64,000 nucleotides of DNA from Roseomonas sp. (GCA_020249265.1 JADCGA010000001.1:372001-436000), one strand, 5' to 3'. Counted from the first letter of the stretch, positions 9,419 through 17,786 are shown. The notes: generated by a model not told the origin, from the sequence alone. Translations and numbers: made by a program.

Positions 9419-10471
9419 TCACCGCGCCAGATTCATGGCGAAAAACCCTGCCACCGATGCCGCTGTTTGCGCTGCCATGGCGGGCCAGGGGCGGGCCGCC
9501 ACGCGCCCAGTCATGCCGGGCGCGGGCAGCATCACGTCAGGCGTTGCGCCAAGCTGCGGGAAGTCCCAGGCATAGCCGGCACCGGGCACTTGCCGATGTT
9601 CTACATCGGCACCATCCATGCGCAGGCTTTCGCATAGGAAGGCACAAGCCTCGGCCGGGTTGGCGGGATCCTCGGCGCCATGCAGCAGTAGGATGGCGGC
9701 ATTCTTATGCGGCAAGGCGAAGCCAGGCGCGCCGCCTGAGACATTATAGTTCCAGGCATATTCCGCTGGACCAATGAAGTCGCGGATGCCGGCATCGCGC
9801 ATCCAGGCCACGCGATGGGCCAGCGGCGCGGGTTCAATCGCGGCTGCCATTTTGCGCGCGCCGGCCAAGGTGCCGCAGCCGGGATAAAGCAAGGCGCGCG
9901 CCGCAGTGCCCGGCAATTCCATGGCCAGGCGGGCGCCAGTACCGAAGCCAAGTATGCCAAGCTGCGCGGGGTTGATGCGCGGATCGGCTGCAAGTGCTGC
10001 AAGCGCAGCGCCGGCTGCGGCGGTGCTGCCTTCGCGCAGTTCCAGTACGGCAATATTCGCACCCAGCAATTGCTCGGCATAGGAAGCGGCACGACCATCA
10101 GCGCCCAAGGCATCATGCAGGATAAGCACCGCTGGCACCGGGGATCGGGCAGCGGCTTCCGGTATCTCGAAAACGCCTGCGCCACCGGCCAGTTCCACCG
10201 CGAAGGACCGGGCGCCGCCGCGTGCCTGGGTGATGGGCAGCTTGGCGGTCTGGATTGCGGTATCAGGCACCAGCGCCTCGGCCATTGCCGCGCGCGGCGA
10301 GAGGGCCGGCATGGCAGCCCCACAGCCGAGCAGCGCCAGGAACCAAAGGGCCAGGGCAAGCGGCCGTGATTTCGCGGGCGCAATCCTACGCTCAATGGTT
10401 ACTTTGGGCCGCGCCGGTGATGGCATGAAGGCGCCCGGAAGGCCGGCTAGGCCGCAGAATTGGGTGAACAT
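9419..10471 (-). CDS. Exported dienelactone-hydrolase-fold protein lacking nucleophile and histidine
   Basis: A 350-residue alpha/beta-hydrolase-fold protein. Residues 1-30 (CGLAGLPGAF onward) resemble the tail of the MFS protein at 11830-13437, followed by a hydrophobic segment (LALALWFLALLGCGAAMPAL) and a possible AMA-EA cleavage site, so the domain probably lies in the periplasm. The nucleophile elbow reads LGILGFGTGAR, with Gly where Ser or Cys is expected. The acid region LLLHGAEDPANP is kept, but the His region reads GAGYAWDFP with Tyr for His. It therefore looks like a pseudoenzyme. Its first half is duplicated in the upstream fusion gene. It follows an MFS gene by 61 bases. Start at the ATG 10469-10471. 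Confidence 0.72.
   Translation of the reverse strand: MFTQFCGLAGLPGAFMPSPARPKVTIERRIAPAKSRPLALALWFLALLGCGAAMPALSPRAAMAEALVPDTAIQTAKLPITQARGGARSFAVELAGGAGVFEIPEAAARSPVPAVLILHDALGADGRAASYAEQLLGANIAVLELREGSTAAAGAALAALAADPRINPAQLGILGFGTGARLAMELPGTAARALLYPGCGTLAGARKMAAAIEPAPLAHRVAWMRDAGIRDFIGPAEYAWNYNVSGGAPGFALPHKNAAILLLHGAEDPANPAEACAFLCESLRMDGADVEHRQVPGAGYAWDFPQLGATPDVMLPAPGMTGRVAARPWPAMAAQTAASVAGFFAMNLAR
10110..10285 (-). repeat. Direct repeat within the hydrolase gene (matches 11888-12063)
   Basis: This stretch aligns without gaps, at an offset of 1778 bases, to 11888-12063, with only scattered substitutions. Both encode EALVPDTAIQTA, LPITQARGG, RSFAVE and GAGVFEIPEAAARSPVP. Similarity continues more weakly to about 10470 and 12300 at the protein level. 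The arrangement shows a segmental duplication flanking the MFS gene 10533-11777. Confidence 0.85.
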
Positions 10472-10532
10472 AGCGCGGGCTCCTTTGTCTTTGTGTGCGG
10501 TGTCAGAAGGTCCGGGAAGGCACGGGCCGCGT

Positions 10533-11777
10533 TCAGCCAGGCCGGCGGCCGGCGAGCGGCAGCAGCAGCAGGCCCGCGGCGGCGGCGGCGAGGGCGCTGG
10601 CGGCGATGGCCGGCGCGTAGCTGCCGGTGGCATCGAAAGACCACCCCATTGCAATCGCGCCCAGCCCTGCGGCGACGCCGAGCGGACAGAGCACCAGCCC
10701 GGTCAGCGTCGTCATCGACCTGCATTGGAAGAGATCGGCCACCACCGAGGGGCGCAGCGCGACGATCGCGCCGTAGGCCATGCCGTGCAGCAGTGCGAAG
10801 ACGGCGAAGGCGGCGAAGCCTGGCGCAGCCAGCCAGAGCAGGAAGGCCGCGCCCTGGAACAGGTAGAGCAGCGCGAAGCAGCGCACCCGTCCAAACCGGT
10901 CGGCGAGACCGCCCAGCACCACGCGGCCCGACAGCGAGCCGACGCCGATCAGCGTCATCAGCAGCGGCAGCAGTGCCGCATCCACCCCACGCGTTGTCGC
11001 GGACGGCACCAGGTAGCCAAGCGGGATCATCGTCGCGAAGCCGCCAAGCGCATTACCCGCGACCATGCGGACGAAGGCTGGTGAGAGCGCGACCTCACGC
11101 AGCCCTGGCCCGCCAGGCGCGGCGGCGCCGCGCGGGCGGTCGCGCAACAGCAGCGCGCCGGCACCACCGACCAGCAGCAGCGCCAAGCCGAACCAGCCGA
11201 TCGTCGCGCGCCAGCCGAGTGCCTCGACCAAGGCCATCGCCACCGGCGTTCCAATCATGGTGCCGAGCGCGACGCCCGAGGCGGCGATACCGGCCGCGAG
11301 CCCGCGCCGGGTGGTGAACCAGCGTGGGACCACCGCGAAGGATGCGTTGAAGATCAGCGCGAGCCCGGCGCCCGGCAGCACACCGTAGGCAAGTATGACG
11401 GCACCGAGTGAATTGGCCTGCGCCGTTGCCAGCAGCCCCGCCGCCATTAGCGCTGTGCCAGCCAAGCAGGTGGCGCGCGTGCCGCAGCGGTCGGCAAGCA
11501 GCCCGCCGAGCGGGGCGAGCACCATCATCAGCCCGATCTGCATCCCGAACACTGCGCCGAGCGCGGCGCGCGAGGCCCCGAAGGTCTCGCCGATGGGCAC
11601 GGCGAAGGCCGCAAAGGCCCAGGCCGCGCTGAAGGCCGCAAAGCTCTGCAGGAAGGCGCCAGCGACGACGCGCCAGCCTGGGTAGGCGAGCGATGTTTCG
11701 GGGTCCGGTAGCATCGTCGCGCGGTCGCCGTCACTTTCCGCATAGGCAAGGCGCTGTGAGGGGGAAAATGGGGACAT
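10533..11777 (-). CDS. MFS transporter (monocarboxylate/OFA-like)
   Basis: A 414-residue, 12-TM major facilitator. Motif A is seen as LGGLLADRCGTRATCLAG after TM2, and the second-half version as LGGLADRFGRVRCFALLY. The N-terminus PGWRVVAGAFLQSFAAFSAAW and the central RWFTTRRGLAAGIAASGVALG resemble the monocarboxylate/oxalate-formate branch. It is visibly more GC-rich at third codon positions than its neighbours. It lies between the two copies of a direct repeat, so it may have been inserted or replaced by recombination. The ATG at 11777 is used here, and an internal Met at 11714 would also keep all TM segments. Confidence 0.85.
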   Translation of the reverse strand: MSPFSPSQRLAYAESDGDRATMLPDPETSLAYPGWRVVAGAFLQSFAAFSAAWAFAAFAVPIGETFGASRAALGAVFGMQIGLMMVLAPLGGLLADRCGTRATCLAGTALMAAGLLATAQANSLGAVILAYGVLPGAGLALIFNASFAVVPRWFTTRRGLAAGIAASGVALGTMIGTPVAMALVEALGWRATIGWFGLALLLVGGAGALLLRDRPRGAAAPGGPGLREVALSPAFVRMVAGNALGGFATMIPLGYLVPSATTRGVDAALLPLLMTLIGVGSLSGRVVLGGLADRFGRVRCFALLYLFQGAAFLLWLAAPGFAAFAVFALLHGMAYGAIVALRPSVVADLFQCRSMTTLTGLVLCPLGVAAGLGAIAMGWSFDATGSYAPAIAASALAAAAAGLLLLPLAGRRPG

Positions 11778-11829
11778 TAATCTGACCCTTTCGTGGCCTT
11801 GTGTGGGATGAGATCAGAAGGCATGGTCA

Positions 11830-13437
11830 TCACGCTGGCGGCAGCGCGTCGGTCAGATCCCAGATCGGTGCCGTGGTCGTGGACGAGGCACCATGCAGGA
11901 TCAGCGCTGCCGGTACTGGGGATCGGGCAGCGGCTTCCGGTATCTCGAAAACGCCTGCGCCACCGGCCATTTCCACCGCGAAGGACCGAACGCCGCCGCG
12001 TGCCTGGGTGATGGGCAGATTGGCGGTCTGGATTGCGGTATCTGGCACCAGCGCTTCGGCCGCTGCGCCGCGTGGCAAGACCGCCAGCATGCCGGTGCCA
12101 AGACCAAGAACCACCAGCAGCCAAAGGGCCAGGACAGTTTGCCCCGTCTTCGCCGGCGCTGTTGCACGTGAGGCTGTCGCCACCATAACGGGCTTGGCGG
12201 GCGCAATCTTGCGCTCTCCAGACGCTTGGGGGCGTGCCAAAGAAAGCAAGAAGGCACCGAGCAAGCCTGCCAGGCCGCAAAGTACCACCGAAACCTCATG
12301 GGTACCGAAGAAGGCGATGCCTGCACTCACCAGCGGCAGGCCGACCAGCAACGCCACGCCACGGCCGGTATAGACTGCGCCAATCAGGCCACCCACCGCG
12401 CGCGCGCCAAAGCCATCAGCGACAAAAGCTGGCAGTAGTGCCATGAAAACGCCCTGCAGCGCGCCATAGATCAGGGCGAAGGCACCAAGCGACCAGGCAT
12501 CGCGCGCCCCAGCCCAGGCAAACATGGCCAAGCCAATCGCAAAGCAGGTGAGCAGGAAACTGATGCGCCGGCCAAGCCGATCCGCAACGATCGCCAGGAG
12601 CAAACGCCCGCCCAATGAGCCCGTGCCGATCAGGGTGAGCAGACCAACCGCCTGATGATGGCTCAGCCCCTGCGCCTCAGCCGAACCGACCAGCAGCATT
12701 AAAGGCGCGGAGGCAGGTATAGAAACCAGCAACGTGCCGACAATCGCGTAGTGAAAGTTACGAATGCCCAAAGCCTGACCAAGGCTGACGCCTTCCGCCA
12801 GACGCGCGGCGCTTGCCGGGTTCAGCCGTATGCCATCCGGCCCCAGGCCGTGCCGTTCCGGTCGCCCATCCAGCAGAAGCACGGCGGCCAAGCCGATCAG
12901 CGCCACAAGGGCGGCGCAGCAGAAGAAAATGGCGCGCCAGTCGCCAATGGCGGAAAGAAGGTCCTTAAGTATAGGCACCAAGGCCATGCCGCCCGCCATG
13001 CCAGTCCCAGCGAGGCCAGCCGCAAGGCCGCGCTTTGCCAGGAACCAGCGCTGCACCGCGGCTATGGACGGAACATTGGCAAGGCCGACCCCAAGTCCCA
13101 GCAGTAGCCCGTAGCCAAGGAAAAGCGTTACGGCATTTTGCGCCAGTGCCGCTATAGCCAAGCCGGACGCAACCAGGATTATGCCGAAGGCGGCCAAAGG
13201 GCGCGGCCCGAAGCGATCCGCCATCGGGCCGCTGATGGCGCTGACCAAAAAACTACCGCCGAGGCTCAGCACCATCACCAAATCTGCATGGGCGCGATCC
13301 ATGCCGAGGCTTGCGGCGATTTCCACCGAGAAGGCAGAGCTTGAGTAAATTGCGCCGAAGCCAACAACCTGGATAAGGAAGGCGCCCAGCACGACCAACC
13401 AGCCGCGATGGTATTGAAAGGCGGAAAGCGGGGTCAT
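11830..13437 (-). CDS. MFS transporter fused to a truncated hydrolase-like periplasmic domain
   Basis: A 535-residue protein. Residues 1-400 form a 12-TM major facilitator of the monocarboxylate/OFA type (YHRGWLVVLGAFLIQVVGFG at TM1, SGPMADRFGPRPLAAFG as motif A, QRWFLAKRGLAAGLAGTGMAGG in the middle). A Lys/Ala-rich linker, a thirteenth hydrophobic segment (TVLALWLLVVLGLGTGML) and about 80 residues equal to the start of the hydrolase domain of the gene at 9419-10471 follow. The domain stops right after LILHGA, before the nucleophile, and ends in an unrelated tail. The start overlaps the preceding stop as TAATG. It is either a real fusion or a hydrolase copy cut by rearrangement. Confidence 0.75.
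   Translation of the reverse strand: MTPLSAFQYHRGWLVVLGAFLIQVVGFGAIYSSSAFSVEIAASLGMDRAHADLVMVLSLGGSFLVSAISGPMADRFGPRPLAAFGIILVASGLAIAALAQNAVTLFLGYGLLLGLGVGLANVPSIAAVQRWFLAKRGLAAGLAGTGMAGGMALVPILKDLLSAIGDWRAIFFCCAALVALIGLAAVLLLDGRPERHGLGPDGIRLNPASAARLAEGVSLGQALGIRNFHYAIVGTLLVSIPASAPLMLLVGSAEAQGLSHHQAVGLLTLIGTGSLGGRLLLAIVADRLGRRISFLLTCFAIGLAMFAWAGARDAWSLGAFALIYGALQGVFMALLPAFVADGFGARAVGGLIGAVYTGRGVALLVGLPLVSAGIAFFGTHEVSVVLCGLAGLLGAFLLSLARPQASGERKIAPAKPVMVATASRATAPAKTGQTVLALWLLVVLGLGTGMLAVLPRGAAAEALVPDTAIQTANLPITQARGGVRSFAVEMAGGAGVFEIPEAAARSPVPAALILHGASSTTTAPIWDLTDALPPA
11888..12063 (-). repeat. Direct repeat within the MFS-hydrolase fusion gene (matches 10110-10285)
   Basis: The second copy of the duplicated hydrolase-coding segment. 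The collinear match includes the bases around GGGATCGGGCAGCGGCTTCC and GCGTGCCTGGGTGATGGGCA. At its low-coordinate end the similarity stops abruptly and the reading frame continues into a non-homologous tail, marking a breakpoint near 11885. Confidence 0.85.
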
Positions 13438-13691
13438 TAACGACCCCCTTTCGTCGCCGTGCGAGTGCTAAGCAGGGGCGGCTCGGGTTCTTCCAACTGT
13501 GCGACTGCGCTCGGGTTGTTTTCATCAATGGTCTTACAACCGGCAAACACCAGCGCCTGATCAGGTTTGAGCCCGGCGCGCAGCCAAGCCTCTGCCGCAG
13601 CGCAGGAATGGTGGGTCATGCGGCCTTCTTCACAATACATTTCGAAGGGACCGCAGAGGAAGAAGTGGATCAGGAAGACCGCCGCGATCAT
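13437..13691 (-). CDS. Small Cys-containing membrane or exported protein, unknown function
   Basis: An 84-residue protein not recognised as a known family. It starts with a hydrophobic segment (MIAAVFLIHFFLCGPF), followed by a short Cys- and His-containing region (YCEEG, MTHHSC, FAGCKTID) and a Pro/Thr-rich tail. Four cysteines lie within the first 55 residues. The start overlaps the previous gene's stop (ATGA) and the stop overlaps the MFS fusion start (TAATG). Tight coupling on both sides supports a real gene that works with the transporter. Confidence 0.6.
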   Translation of the reverse strand: MIAAVFLIHFFLCGPFEMYCEEGRMTHHSCAAAEAWLRAGLKPDQALVFAGCKTIDENNPSAVAQLEEPEPPLLSTRTATKGGR

Positions 13692-13915
13692 GACGCTTTG
13701 AGTTTCCGGTGCGTTGTCGGTTGGGCGCTTGCTGTGGTGTTGGCCAGCAATGCGCTTTCCATGGTGGTGCGCTTCCGGGCGATGGAGCGGCCGATTCGGA
13801 AGGCGAGAAGAAGCCAGAAGGCCGCCCCCAAGACGAATAACGCCAAAACGGCGCCGGTCAGCGCATGGCCAATAACCGGAGAAATAGCCTCATAATGCAT
13901 CATGTGAACCTCCAT
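13688..13915 (-). CDS. Small single-pass membrane protein, unknown function
   Basis: A 75-residue protein with one strong transmembrane helix (ALTGAVLALFVLGAAFWLLLAF), then a basic cytoplasmic stretch (RIGRSIARKR) and a polar tail, predicting N-out/C-in topology. No family was recognised. It is the first gene of the minus-strand run ending with the hydrolase at 9419. The ATG at 13915 could be replaced by Met codons 4 or 5 positions in. It lies divergent to the Crp/Fnr regulator, which may control it from the 151-base gap. Confidence 0.55.
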   Translation of the reverse strand: MEVHMMHYEAISPVIGHALTGAVLALFVLGAAFWLLLAFRIGRSIARKRTTMESALLANTTASAQPTTHRKLKAS

Positions 13916-13971
13916 CAGACAATTCGGGTTGCTGCCCGCGGGGACACCTTCAGCACTTTCACATCATCTTC

Positions 13972-13989
13972 TCTGTGACTTTTGGTACA
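13972..13989. promoter_or_regulatory. 18-base motif shared with 33523-33540
   Basis: TCTGTGACTTTTGGTACA occurs here, between the small membrane gene and the Crp/Fnr gene, and again unchanged at 33523-33540 in another long intergenic space. A related TTTTGGTAC lies at 7690-7698, next to repeat copy A. It could be an operator or a remnant of a mobile element end. Confidence 0.35.
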
Positions 13990-14066
13990 AAGCGCGTGGT
14001 AGAAAGCGCGCTAATTCTTCTTGCGGGGCCGATGCGACCCCGCCAAACCGAGTCCGGACGGGGAAA

Positions 14067-14717
14067 ATGGTGCCTGACATCCTGCGATCGCTATCGCCCA
14101 GCATTCGAGAAAGAGTGATGTCTGCTTGTGCCTCCCTATCCTTTGGGCCGGGGAAAACCGTTATCGAGGAAAACTCTCTCGATCAGGACCTCTATTTTCT
14201 GCAACGGGGTCAGCTGCTCGTGCGCGCCTTGTCGGAAAACGGGGTGGAGGTTGCGTTTCGTGTCATGGAAGCGGGTGATTGTTTCGGGGAATTCGCCGCC
14301 ATTGATGGGTTACCCCGCTCAGCAAGCGTGGAGACTATCACGCAGGCACTTCTTGCCCGCCTGCCGCGTGAACGCTTTCTTGCCTTGATGCGCAGCGAGC
14401 CAGAATTCGCCATGGCCATTGCAGAAATGATTACCAGGCGAGCTCGCGCCATGTCCGCGCAGCTTTACGAAATGGCCACGCTGAAACTTGGTGATAGGCT
14501 GCGGCTGGAATTGCGACGGCTTGCTCTTGGGCAGGGCTATGTTTCAGGTAAAGCGCTTATCTACCCCGCGCCGACCCACCAGGCCTTGGCAGCGCGGCTA
14601 GCGACAACCCGGGAATCGGTTTCACGCGAATTGTCTCGGTTGGTGCATACTGGGCTCGTCGCTTGCGGTCGGCAGCGCATTATCATCACGGATCTTGCTC
14701 GCCTGACCGGGGGGTGA
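14067..14717 (+). CDS. Crp/Fnr family transcriptional regulator
   Basis: A 216-residue regulator. The N-terminal cyclic-nucleotide-binding fold is at about residues 15-130 (SLDQDLYFLQRGQLLVRALSE, then GDCFGEFAAIDGLPRSASVE). The C-terminal winged helix has THQALAARLATTRESVSREL as recognition region, matching the Crp-type HTH. There is no N-terminal Fnr cysteine cluster, so direct iron-sulfur oxygen sensing is unlikely. The PRSASVE segment is compatible with cAMP-like ligand binding but not proof. The ATG at 14067 follows GGGGAAA. It is divergent from the MFS/hydrolase run. Confidence 0.88.
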   Translation: MVPDILRSLSPSIRERVMSACASLSFGPGKTVIEENSLDQDLYFLQRGQLLVRALSENGVEVAFRVMEAGDCFGEFAAIDGLPRSASVETITQALLARLPRERFLALMRSEPEFAMAIAEMITRRARAMSAQLYEMATLKLGDRLRLELRRLALGQGYVSGKALIYPAPTHQALAARLATTRESVSRELSRLVHTGLVACGRQRIIITDLARLTGG

Positions 14718-14724
14718 TCAGCCC

Positions 14725-14845
14725 ATGTTGATCGGCGCGCTAGATGCCGGCTGTCCGTTGGTGTTTTTCGATGCGATCCGTGTGAAGATCCCCGACGAAG
14801 GCTTTGTCTGCAACAAGGCGGCTATCGCATGTGGCGGACATGATG
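14725..14845 (+). pseudogene. IS256-family transposase remnant
   Basis: About 38 codons reading MLIGALDAGCPLVFFDAIRV, then KIPDEGFVCNKAAIACGG. This matches the conserved IS256-family segment (YPLVFFDAIRVKIRDEG.VRNKAVY.ALG) that carries the first catalytic Asp. No other part of the transposase or terminal inverted repeats is visible, so this is a small decayed fragment directly behind the Crp/Fnr gene. It marks past insertion-sequence activity beside the unusual transporter locus. Confidence 0.75.
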
Positions 14846-14981
14846 TTTTGCGCCCGGGCGCGTGATGGATCGAACCGATCTTGCGGGGGGGGCGGCGCCT
14901 TTGCGGCGCCTCAGCCTCGCCCACTTCACTCATCATCCGATTGCCGTTTGCGCGAGCCGAGAAACATCGCTTTATTCTTGA

Positions 14982-15869
14982 TCAGGCCTGCTTCCGTTCA
15001 ATCAGGCTGCGCCTGATTTTCCGTCCACGCCGGATGCGATCTTCAATAAAGCCCGCCTCACCCCTGCGAATGGCGCGGCCAAAGGCATGTGCATCTTCGG
15101 CAAAGCGTGAGAGCATTTCAAGCACCGCTTCGCGATTATTCAGGAAAACATCGCGCCACATATCCACGTCCGATGCCGCGATGCGCGTAAAATCCCGAAA
15201 GCCCGATGCGGCGAATTTCAGCACCGCTTCCTTGGTTTCCTCCGCCAGATCATCTGCCGTGCCGCAAATGGTGAAGGCAATCAGATGCGGCAGGTGGCTG
15301 ACAATGGCGACAACCTTGTCATGCGTGATGGGGTCCATGGTTTCAATCATGGAACCGCAGCGCCGCCAAAGCTCCTTCACCTTTTCCACCGCCGCCGGGT
15401 CGCTATCGGGCAGAGGTGTCACGATGCAGTAGCGGCCTTCGAATAATTCCGGAAAACCCGCATCGGGGCCGGAATGCTCGGTGCCTGCCATGGGATGCGC
15501 CGGCACAAGATGCACGCCGGCGGGGATCAGCGGCGCCAAATCCCGCACCACGCTGCCCTTGGTGGAACCCACATCGGTCAGCACCGCACCCGGTGCCAGA
15601 TGCGGCGCGATATGGCGCATGGCAGCGGCGTAGGCACCCACGGGGATGCAGAAGATCACGCCATCGCAGCCTTCGACGGCACGCGCGGCATCCGGTTCCA
15701 CCACATCGGCCAAGCCCAATTCACGCACGCGCTGAAGTGTCTCCGCACGGCGCGTTGTCACCACCAAAGTCTTCGCAATATCGCCGCGTTTTTTCGCAAC
15801 CCGCGCAATGGAAGACCCGATCAGCCCAATGCCAACCAGGCACAGCCGATTGAATAGCGGTTCAGCCAT
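14982..15869 (-). CDS. tyrC: Prephenate/cyclohexadienyl dehydrogenase
   Basis: A 295-residue NAD(P)-dependent dehydrogenase of tyrosine biosynthesis, converting prephenate (or arogenate) to the 4-hydroxyphenylpyruvate/tyrosine branch. The N-terminal Rossmann motif [16 protein letters not shown], the conserved [12 protein letters not shown] and the catalytic [14 protein letters not shown] block are all present. The C-terminal helical domain ([31 protein letters not shown]) is typical. The ATG at 15869 ([13 protein letters not shown]) overlaps the end of hisC by 8 bases, giving a translationally coupled operon. The exact substrate preference is not readable. Confidence 0.93.
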   Translation of the reverse strand: MAEPLFNRLCLVGIGLIGSSIARVAKKRGDIAKTLVVTTRRAETLQRVRELGLADVVEPDAARAVEGCDGVIFCIPVGAYAAAMRHIAPHLAPGAVLTDVGSTKGSVVRDLAPLIPAGVHLVPAHPMAGTEHSGPDAGFPELFEGRYCIVTPLPDSDPAAVEKVKELWRRCGSMIETMDPITHDKVVAIVSHLPHLIAFTICGTADDLAEETKEAVLKFAASGFRDFTRIAASDVDMWRDVFLNNREAVLEMLSRFAEDAHAFGRAIRRGEAGFIEDRIRRGRKIRRSLIERKQA

Positions 15870-16953
15870 GTTGCGCCATGAAGGCTGCGATGGCATCCGC
15901 CACCATCTGGCATTCCTCACCCGTGCCGATGCTGATGCGCAGGCACGCAGGCAGCCCATAACCACCCATGGCGCGCATGATCAGCCCGCGCGATTTCAGC
16001 GCCGCATCGGCTGCCTTGGCCTTTTCTGGTGATCCAAAATCAGCCAGCAGGAAATTCCCCTCACTCGGCCAAACCTTCACGCCAGATGCGGCCAGCGCTG
16101 CCGCCAGCTTGCCGCGCCATTCGGTATTGTGCGCGATGGATTTTTCGATCCAGCCCGCTTCCTGCACCGCAGCAATGCCCGCCGCCATGGCCGCTGCATT
16201 CACATTGAAGGGGCCTCGCACGCGCGCAAGCACACCCACCACCGCTTCCGGCGCATAGGCCCAGCCAAGCCGCATGCCGCCCAGGCCAAAAATCTTGGAG
16301 AAGGTGCGCGTCATCACCGTATTGCCGCCACCCGCATCCACCAGCGCGGCACCCGCATCATAATCGGGCCGCGTGACATATTCGGCATAGGCAGAATCCA
16401 GCACCAGCAGAATGTCATCGCGCAGCCCCGCGCGCAGCCGCACAATTTCGGATTGCGGCAGGATGGACCCTGTCGGGTTATTTGGATTGGCAAGACACAC
16501 TAGCTTGGTTCGCGGCCCAACCGCGGCCAGCATCGCATCCACATCCACCGTCAGGTTGCGTTCCGGCACCTTGATGATGCGGCAGCCGGCCCAGCGCCCG
16601 GTGATGTCATACATCAGGAAACCATGGGCAGACATCACAAGCTCGGTCCCCTCACCGCCATAGGCAAGGATCAGCAGCGCCAGCAATTCATCCGATCCAT
16701 TGCCGCAAACAATCCGCGCGGGGTCCAGCCCGAAACGCGCCCCAATCGCTTCCCGCAGCGCCTTGGCGCCACCATCGGGGTAGCGATGTGCATCGGCGGC
16801 CATACCGGCAATGGCGGTAATGGCGCTGGGCGGCGGGCCGAAAGCACCTTCATTGGATGAAAGTTTCACAATCCGGTTCACGCCGGGAATTTTCGATTCC
16901 CCACCGACATAGGGTTCCACCGAAAGGATCGAAGGGCGCGGCATCACGGTCAT
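15862..16953 (-). CDS. hisC: Histidinol-phosphate/aromatic aminotransferase
   Basis: A 363-residue PLP enzyme of aminotransferase class I/II. Motifs are [19 protein letters not shown] near the N-terminus, [13 protein letters not shown], and [20 protein letters not shown] with the PLP-binding Lys. Placed between chorismate mutase and prephenate dehydrogenase, it probably also serves as the aromatic aminotransferase for Phe and Tyr. The ATG at 16953 overlaps the chorismate mutase stop (ATGA). Confidence 0.93.
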   Translation of the reverse strand: MTVMPRPSILSVEPYVGGESKIPGVNRIVKLSSNEGAFGPPPSAITAIAGMAADAHRYPDGGAKALREAIGARFGLDPARIVCGNGSDELLALLILAYGGEGTELVMSAHGFLMYDITGRWAGCRIIKVPERNLTVDVDAMLAAVGPRTKLVCLANPNNPTGSILPQSEIVRLRAGLRDDILLVLDSAYAEYVTRPDYDAGAALVDAGGGNTVMTRTFSKIFGLGGMRLGWAYAPEAVVGVLARVRGPFNVNAAAMAAGIAAVQEAGWIEKSIAHNTEWRGKLAAALAASGVKVWPSEGNFLLADFGSPEKAKAADAALKSRGLIMRAMGGYGLPACLRISIGTGEECQMVADAIAAFMAQHG

Positions 16954-17786
16954 GGCACAACTCCAGCAACTGGCACGGCATAGGTGCCCAGCAATACGCA
17001 GTGAAGGGCAGCAAGCCGCTCATCGCCCGCGGCTATAAACCCATCAATTTCGGCCAGCGCCAGGCTGCGACCATCCTGGCGCGCCAGGTACAGGATGCGC
17101 CCGGCAAGCCCCGCTTCGGCCAGCATGCGTGCAAAACTTTCGCGCGGGGCATCGGCGCCAGCTTCCAGGCGGAGCAGGCTGCGATCCTCGCCTGAGGCAT
17201 CGGGCGGCACGGGTGCAACCACCAGCGCCGCATCGGCATGCGCGGCATCGGCCAGGAAGGGCAGGCGCGCCACCACAGCAAGGCGCGGCGCTTCAAGCGT
17301 TTGCCACCAGGCACCATCACCCTCGCCTGCCGGCGCCGGCAGTATAGCGACAGATGTCTTGCCAGCGCTGACCGCTGCCAGCGCCTGGGCTGGTGAGGCG
17401 TAGATGTGCAGCGGGGTCGCGCTACCGAAATGCTCGCGCGCCATGGCCAGCGTCTGGGCCGCTTCGCCCGAAGCAGCGACAGCCGCCGTAAAGGCGCCCT
17501 GGATCGCCGTATGGGCCATGAAGATGTGCCTCCAGATGCGCACCACCGCGCCCCGGGAAAGCGCGCCAGAATGCCGCGCGAGCAAGCGCCGCAGCACCGC
17601 CGCTTCTCGCCCAGGACGTAGCGGAGAACCGCCGCCCGTCTTGGCGCGGCTGCCCGCCATGCGCGCGACCACGGCGGCGCGTCGCATCAGCAAATCATGC
17701 ATCGCATCATCCAGCGCATCTATTTCGGCGCGTAGCGCCTGAAGGGCTGGGTCAGCGGTGGGGGTAGCTGAGGGCTTGTCGTTCAT
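16950..17786 (-). CDS. Chorismate mutase with a C-terminal prephenate-dehydratase-like domain
   Basis: A 278-residue protein. Residues 10-100 form an AroQ-type chorismate mutase helix bundle ([20 protein letters not shown], then the conserved RxxREAxxL equivalent [12 protein letters not shown]). The remaining 180 residues resemble one lobe of a prephenate dehydratase ([25 protein letters not shown]), but the TRF catalytic motif was not found. It is probably a mutase with a regulatory or degenerate domain. The ATG at 17786 (MNDKPSA) is preferred over an upstream one at 17837. First gene of the mutase-hisC-tyrC operon. Confidence 0.8.
   Translation of the reverse strand: MNDKPSATPTADPALQALRAEIDALDDAMHDLLMRRAAVVARMAGSRAKTGGGSPLRPGREAAVLRRLLARHSGALSRGAVVRIWRHIFMAHTAIQGAFTAAVAASGEAAQTLAMAREHFGSATPLHIYASPAQALAAVSAGKTSVAILPAPAGEGDGAWWQTLEAPRLAVVARLPFLADAAHADAALVVAPVPPDASGEDRSLLRLEAGADAPRESFARMLAEAGLAGRILYLARQDGRSLALAEIDGFIAAGDERLAALHCVLLGTYAVPVAGVVP

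Noticed and set aside
10230-11317. Long plus-strand frames across the MFS and hydrolase genes
   Set aside because: They are frame shadows caused by high GC content. The minus strand encodes clear transmembrane and hydrolase patterns.
14892-14912. GGCGCC-TTTGC-GGCGCC hairpin as a terminator for the Crp/Fnr gene
   Set aside because: It has no T-run after it and lies 175 bases behind the stop, within IS-remnant sequence. It was not listed as a feature.
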